From NCBI RefSeq assembly GCF_947166265.1, contig NZ_CAMVDO010000026.1, positions 1 to 42,590 of the forward strand: 42,590 bases of DNA, written 5' to 3'. The DNA comes from an uncultured Fibrobacter sp. Lineage in GTDB: Bacteria; Fibrobacterota; Fibrobacteria; Fibrobacterales; Fibrobacteraceae. The notes beneath the pieces were generated by a model. The model saw only the letters and a program-made list of their open reading frames with translations, was not told the origin of the DNA and did not search any database. Positions 39,640 through 42,590 of the stretch are shown here, one piece after another. A program made the position numbers and the translations under genes. Numbering within the stretch: the stretch's first letter is position 1; every line of letters begins with the position of its first letter.

Positions 39640-41919
39640 TTATCCTTTATTTTTATCACAAAGTTTTTCGAAGTCCGCAACGGACATGGGTTTTGCAAAG
39701 TAGTATCCCTGGAACAGGTTACAGCCCATTTCATTGAGCATTTTGTACTGATCTTCGGTTTCGACGCCTTCGGTAAGCGAGAACAGGCCGAGGTCGCTCG
39801 AGAGCCTGAGTACGTTGCGCAAGATAGTTTCGGCACGGTGGTTATCTTCGGCCTTGCTCAGGAACTTCATGTCGATCTTCAGAACGTCAAGCGGCATGTC
39901 CTTGAGCTGGTTGAGTGAAGAATATCCGCTGCCGAAGTCGTCCATTTCGACGATAAATCCCGATTTGCGGAATTTGCTCAAAATAGCCATGCGGCTTTCC
40001 GCTTCGGTCATCATCACGGTTTCGGTAATTTCGATACGGAGTCGCGACGGATCAATCTTGAATTCTTCGACAAGGGCCTTGATTTCGGCGTAGACATCCA
40101 TAAAGTAGAAGTCCTTCGGCGAAATATTCACGGAGATGAACAGGTTGGCCTTGTCGCCGTTCCACGAAGAAATAATCTCACAGGCGGAACGCCAGATGTA
40201 CTTGTCCACCTGGGCAATCATGCCATTCTTTTCGAATACCGGGATGAATTTGAATGGGGGGAGGAATCCTTCTTCGGGATGGAGCCAACGGACAAGGGCT
40301 TCGGCACCGATGATGGTTCCCTTGTTGTCTACGATGGGTTGCAGGTAGGGGACGATCTGTCGATTTTCGATAGCCCCTTCGAGTTCCGTTGAAATCTTCT
40401 GGTCCCAGAGCAACTGGTTGCGCATATTGTCGTCATAGATGGCGATATGCATGTTGTATTCGTTCTTGATGGTCGTGAGGGCTAGGTGGGCGCGGTCAAA
40501 CATGATGGACACGTCAATACTGGGATCAATAATGCGGTAGATGCCCACATGCATCAGGATGTGCTGGTCAATAGATCCGTTCGAAATCACGAACTTTGAA
40601 AGCCGGCGTTGAACAAGGTCGAGTTTTTCGGTACTTGTCGGATAGCAGATACCGAAGGCATCTCCGGAGAGTCTTCCGTATGCCCATCCTTCGGTTGCAT
40701 TTTCCCTAATCCAGTTGGCAACTCTTTTCAGAACAAGGTCTCCTGTATCGTTACCAAAGATGTCGTTGACCATCTTGAAATCTTTGATGTCGAGGTAGGC
40801 GATGGAATAGGATGTTTCCGTCTCGGAAGAAACTTTGTTCTTGATCTGGTTGAACAGGTGTTCCTTGGTGAACAGTCCCGTGAGCTTGTCGTGGGTGGCT
40901 TCGTAAATTTCCTGTTGGTGCTTGAGGATTTCTTCTGTATTGTCTTGAATGCTTAAAAAGTAACCGATTTTCTTGTTTTTTGCATCGGTAACAATGTGTT
41001 TGTCAAGGCTGAAGTATTGAGTGCCTTTTTCGAAATTGACAGATTGCTTAGAAGACCAGTTGTCTTGGCCTACGCCAAGGTCATCGAACATGGCAAAAAG
41101 TCTTTGATTTACGTGCTCCAGGTTATCGGAACGGACTTCCAGAAGTTTGCATCCGTTGCTGTTTGCCCAAATGCAGCGCTTGCTGGCATCGAAGAAGAAA
41201 ATCGCTTCGGACATTTTGGAAGCGATGTTGGCTAGCATTCGGTCCAGAAGCCTGAACGGTCTGTAGAACAGCGAAAAATAGAAGATAAGCATGCCGCAGA
41301 CGGCAAGTCCCATCATCGAACGGTCAATGGGGGTTCTGGAGAAGATGTAGTAGCTCTGCCAGATGCCTGCCAATACCATGGTGAAGAGGATGATGTAGTA
41401 TTTTTCGGCATAAATACGGGGGACGCGGATCGTCTTGTAGATGAATATGCCGAGCGATGTAATGAATGCGATGTAGACTGCGATGCGGTGGAATGTTTGA
41501 CCGAGGTAAGGGACGAGCCTATAGTAAAGGGTGCCGTCCACCGTGATGGCTTCCATGCCGAAGGCGTGTCCGAAGAAAGGGTTGAAAAAGTATTGGAGAA
41601 CGTCAATGGTGAGGAGCGTGTAAATGAAATAAATTTTCTTGTTATGCCGCCATGGAATATTGCAGTAGGACAGGGTGAAGTCGAACAGGCTGAACGCCAT
41701 GAGGTCCATGCCGATAAAATAGGTGTAGCTACCGATGGTGGAAAGAAGCTCGTTTTCGGAGAGGACGAGTATCAGGTTGCCCGCAATCGGAACGATGAAC
41801 GTGAATAGCAAATAGGAGACTGCTTTGCCAATTGCCTTTGAGGACTTCTTGGATATAACACCAAAAAGCCCAAGCAGGACTATGAGCACTATATAGATAA
41901 TGGCAAAAACTTCTCTCAT
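39640..41919 (-). CDS. 7TM-PAS-GGDEF(degenerate)-EAL c-di-GMP phosphodiesterase
   Basis: Encodes 759 residues. N-terminal seven-helix sensor (about 1-220), PAS-like segment (about 225-335, EAIFFFDASKRCIWANSNG), GGDEF domain (about 340-500) and EAL domain (about 505-759). The GGDEF signature reads SGDAF in YGRLSGDAFGI, so diguanylate cyclase activity is unlikely; GTP-binding regulation remains possible. The EAL domain is complete: GAEALVRW, SVNISP, EITET, DDFGSGYSS, LKIDMKFL, LTEGVETEDQ and QGYYFAKP, which includes the metal and catalytic residues. Net effect should be lowering of c-di-GMP in response to a membrane signal. It is first of two genes, followed by the small membrane protein; the gene at 42061 is divergent. 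Confidence 0.9.
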   Translation of the reverse strand: MREVFAIIYIVLIVLLGLFGVISKKSSKAIGKAVSYLLFTFIVPIAGNLILVLSENELLSTIGSYTYFIGMDLMAFSLFDFTLSYCNIPWRHNKKIYFIYTLLTIDVLQYFFNPFFGHAFGMEAITVDGTLYYRLVPYLGQTFHRIAVYIAFITSLGIFIYKTIRVPRIYAEKYYIILFTMVLAGIWQSYYIFSRTPIDRSMMGLAVCGMLIFYFSLFYRPFRLLDRMLANIASKMSEAIFFFDASKRCIWANSNGCKLLEVRSDNLEHVNQRLFAMFDDLGVGQDNWSSKQSVNFEKGTQYFSLDKHIVTDAKNKKIGYFLSIQDNTEEILKHQQEIYEATHDKLTGLFTKEHLFNQIKNKVSSETETSYSIAYLDIKDFKMVNDIFGNDTGDLVLKRVANWIRENATEGWAYGRLSGDAFGICYPTSTEKLDLVQRRLSKFVISNGSIDQHILMHVGIYRIIDPSIDVSIMFDRAHLALTTIKNEYNMHIAIYDDNMRNQLLWDQKISTELEGAIENRQIVPYLQPIVDNKGTIIGAEALVRWLHPEEGFLPPFKFIPVFEKNGMIAQVDKYIWRSACEIISSWNGDKANLFISVNISPKDFYFMDVYAEIKALVEEFKIDPSRLRIEITETVMMTEAESRMAILSKFRKSGFIVEMDDFGSGYSSLNQLKDMPLDVLKIDMKFLSKAEDNHRAETILRNVLRLSSDLGLFSLTEGVETEDQYKMLNEMGCNLFQGYYFAKPMSVADFEKLCDKNKG

Positions 41920-41990
41920 GGGTAAAATATCCCTCTACCACATAATACATTAAAAAAATGTTTTTTAATCATTTTTTTTACAAAAAAAAT

Positions 41991-42005
41991 ACTCCAAATT
42001 GGAAT
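41991..42005. promoter_or_regulatory. Palindrome ACTCCAAATTGGAAT in the divergent promoter region
   Basis: Lies in the 141-base AT-rich spacer between the EAL gene and the PH-like gene, 56 bases before ATG 42061. Core TCCAAATTGGA is perfect; the same sequence is at 17240. Confidence 0.45.
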
Positions 42006-42060
42006 ATTCGACAAAATAGGCTAAGAAATTCTTTGCTAATTTCTTGTCAGGAGTACTTTT

Positions 42061-42590
42061 ATGGACAACGAACTGACGCTTTTGGTCGGAAAAGGGGAAA
42101 AAATCCTTTATGCCGGTAAACCGGACAAGAAATGCTTTATTTTTGAAAGCATCTTCAATCCGTTGCTCCCGTTTGCGGTATTGTGGGGGCTTTTCGACAT
42201 GTTCTTTATCGGGGCGGCTTTCTCTTCGGATAAGGCGGACGAAGCAGCCTTCTTTATCATCCCGTTCATGGCTCTGCACATGATGCCGGTTTGGCTTTAC
42301 ATGGGCGGGGCGCTCCTTTCGTTCAGGCGGTACCGCAACACGGCCTACATCGTCACCGACAAGGGAATCTATGCCTCTGGCGGTATCTTTGGGAGAACTT
42401 ACAAGTCAAAGCCGTTCGCGGAACTTTCGCATGTGGATTTGCATCGCGGCATTTTCGATCAGTGGTTTGGTGTGGGCGACATCATTACGACCTCCGCGCA
42501 GGCCAATCCCGCAACACTGAACGGGCGTAGGACTTCTACCAACGCGGGCATTTCCATCGATAGCATCGCCAATTATGCAGAAGTGTACAA
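42061..42590 (+). CDS. Bacterial PH-domain-like membrane protein (3' end outside window)
   Basis: Open from ATG 42061 to the window edge, at least 176 residues, preceded by AGGAG (42049-42053). MDNELTLLVGKGEKILYAGKP starts like bacterial PH (bPH2/YdbS) proteins. Two hydrophobic segments follow (about residues 33-53 and 65-88), then RYRNTAYIVTDKGIYASGGIFGRTYKSKPFAELSHVDLH (in part), the beta-sandwich motif that defines the family, and a loop GVGDIITTSA. No stop is visible before the edge. Function in the family is not defined. Confidence 0.8.
   Translation, partial: MDNELTLLVGKGEKILYAGKPDKKCFIFESIFNPLLPFAVLWGLFDMFFIGAAFSSDKADEAAFFIIPFMALHMMPVWLYMGGALLSFRRYRNTAYIVTDKGIYASGGIFGRTYKSKPFAELSHVDLHRGIFDQWFGVGDIITTSAQANPATLNGRRTSTNAGISIDSIANYAEVY

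Overview
The window looks like chromosomal DNA of a Fibrobacter-type bacterium (phylum Fibrobacterota). This is inferred from style, not from a database match: many lipoproteins with Ser/Asp-rich linkers directly after the lipobox Cys, PorV/TraF-like outer-membrane proteins, oxygen-sensitive radical-SAM heme enzymes that suit an anaerobe, and balanced base composition. No prophage, insertion sequence or CRISPR array was seen.

Layout. 1-3.1 kb holds the 3' part of mnmG, a small basic protein and an LpoB-like lipoprotein. 3.1-23.2 kb is dominated by heme biosynthesis: ahbC, a fused ahbA-ahbB, hemA, hemC, fused cobA-hemD, fused cbiX/sirB-met8, hemB, hemL and ahbD. Between them sit an outer-membrane barrel protein, a CotH-like lipoprotein, a very large ten-repeat Fn3 lipoprotein, two further lipoproteins, tRNA-Lys(CTT) and a TlpA-like thioredoxin. 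tadA follows at 23.3 kb. 24.0-29.6 kb is one tight operon: lipoprotein, beta-helix protein, unknown protein, MotA/TolQ-like channel with a ~410-residue tail, MotB/OmpA-like protein, unknown helical protein. This is an orphan ZorAB-like or MotAB-like motor. 29.7-32.4 kb (minus) encodes a PorV-like protein and a TPR lipoprotein with calcium-loop-like repeats. 32.5-34.1 kb has a YkgJ-like cysteine-cluster protein and a SprT-like metalloprotease. 34.5-36.9 kb (minus) is ssb, a membrane protein and asd. Then come namZ-like, sodB, a small membrane protein with a GGDEF/EAL c-di-GMP protein (minus), and the start of a PH-domain-like membrane protein.

How the genes work together. The tetrapyrrole genes give the whole route from glutamyl-tRNA to heme b by the siroheme-dependent (Ahb) branch: HemA, HemL, HemB, HemC, HemD give uroporphyrinogen III; CobA, Met8 and CbiX give siroheme; AhbA/B, AhbC and AhbD give heme. 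No coproporphyrin- or protoporphyrin-branch gene (hemE, hemN, hemG/Y, hemH) is present here.

The most unusual feature is dense small repeats, many read in frame inside essential enzymes. Four kinds are seen. (1) Hairpins with a conserved core (TGAGCYTGYCGAA or its complement) and arms that differ between copies but remain complementary. (2) Period-7 tandem repeats of several unrelated unit sequences (TCTCTCG, ACCTGAA, CTAGTAA, TCTACTT, AACTCCG). (3) A 116-bp MITE-like element in two near-identical copies plus a short inverted relative. (4) A hairpin mosaic downstream of asd that contains copies of the asd 3' end.
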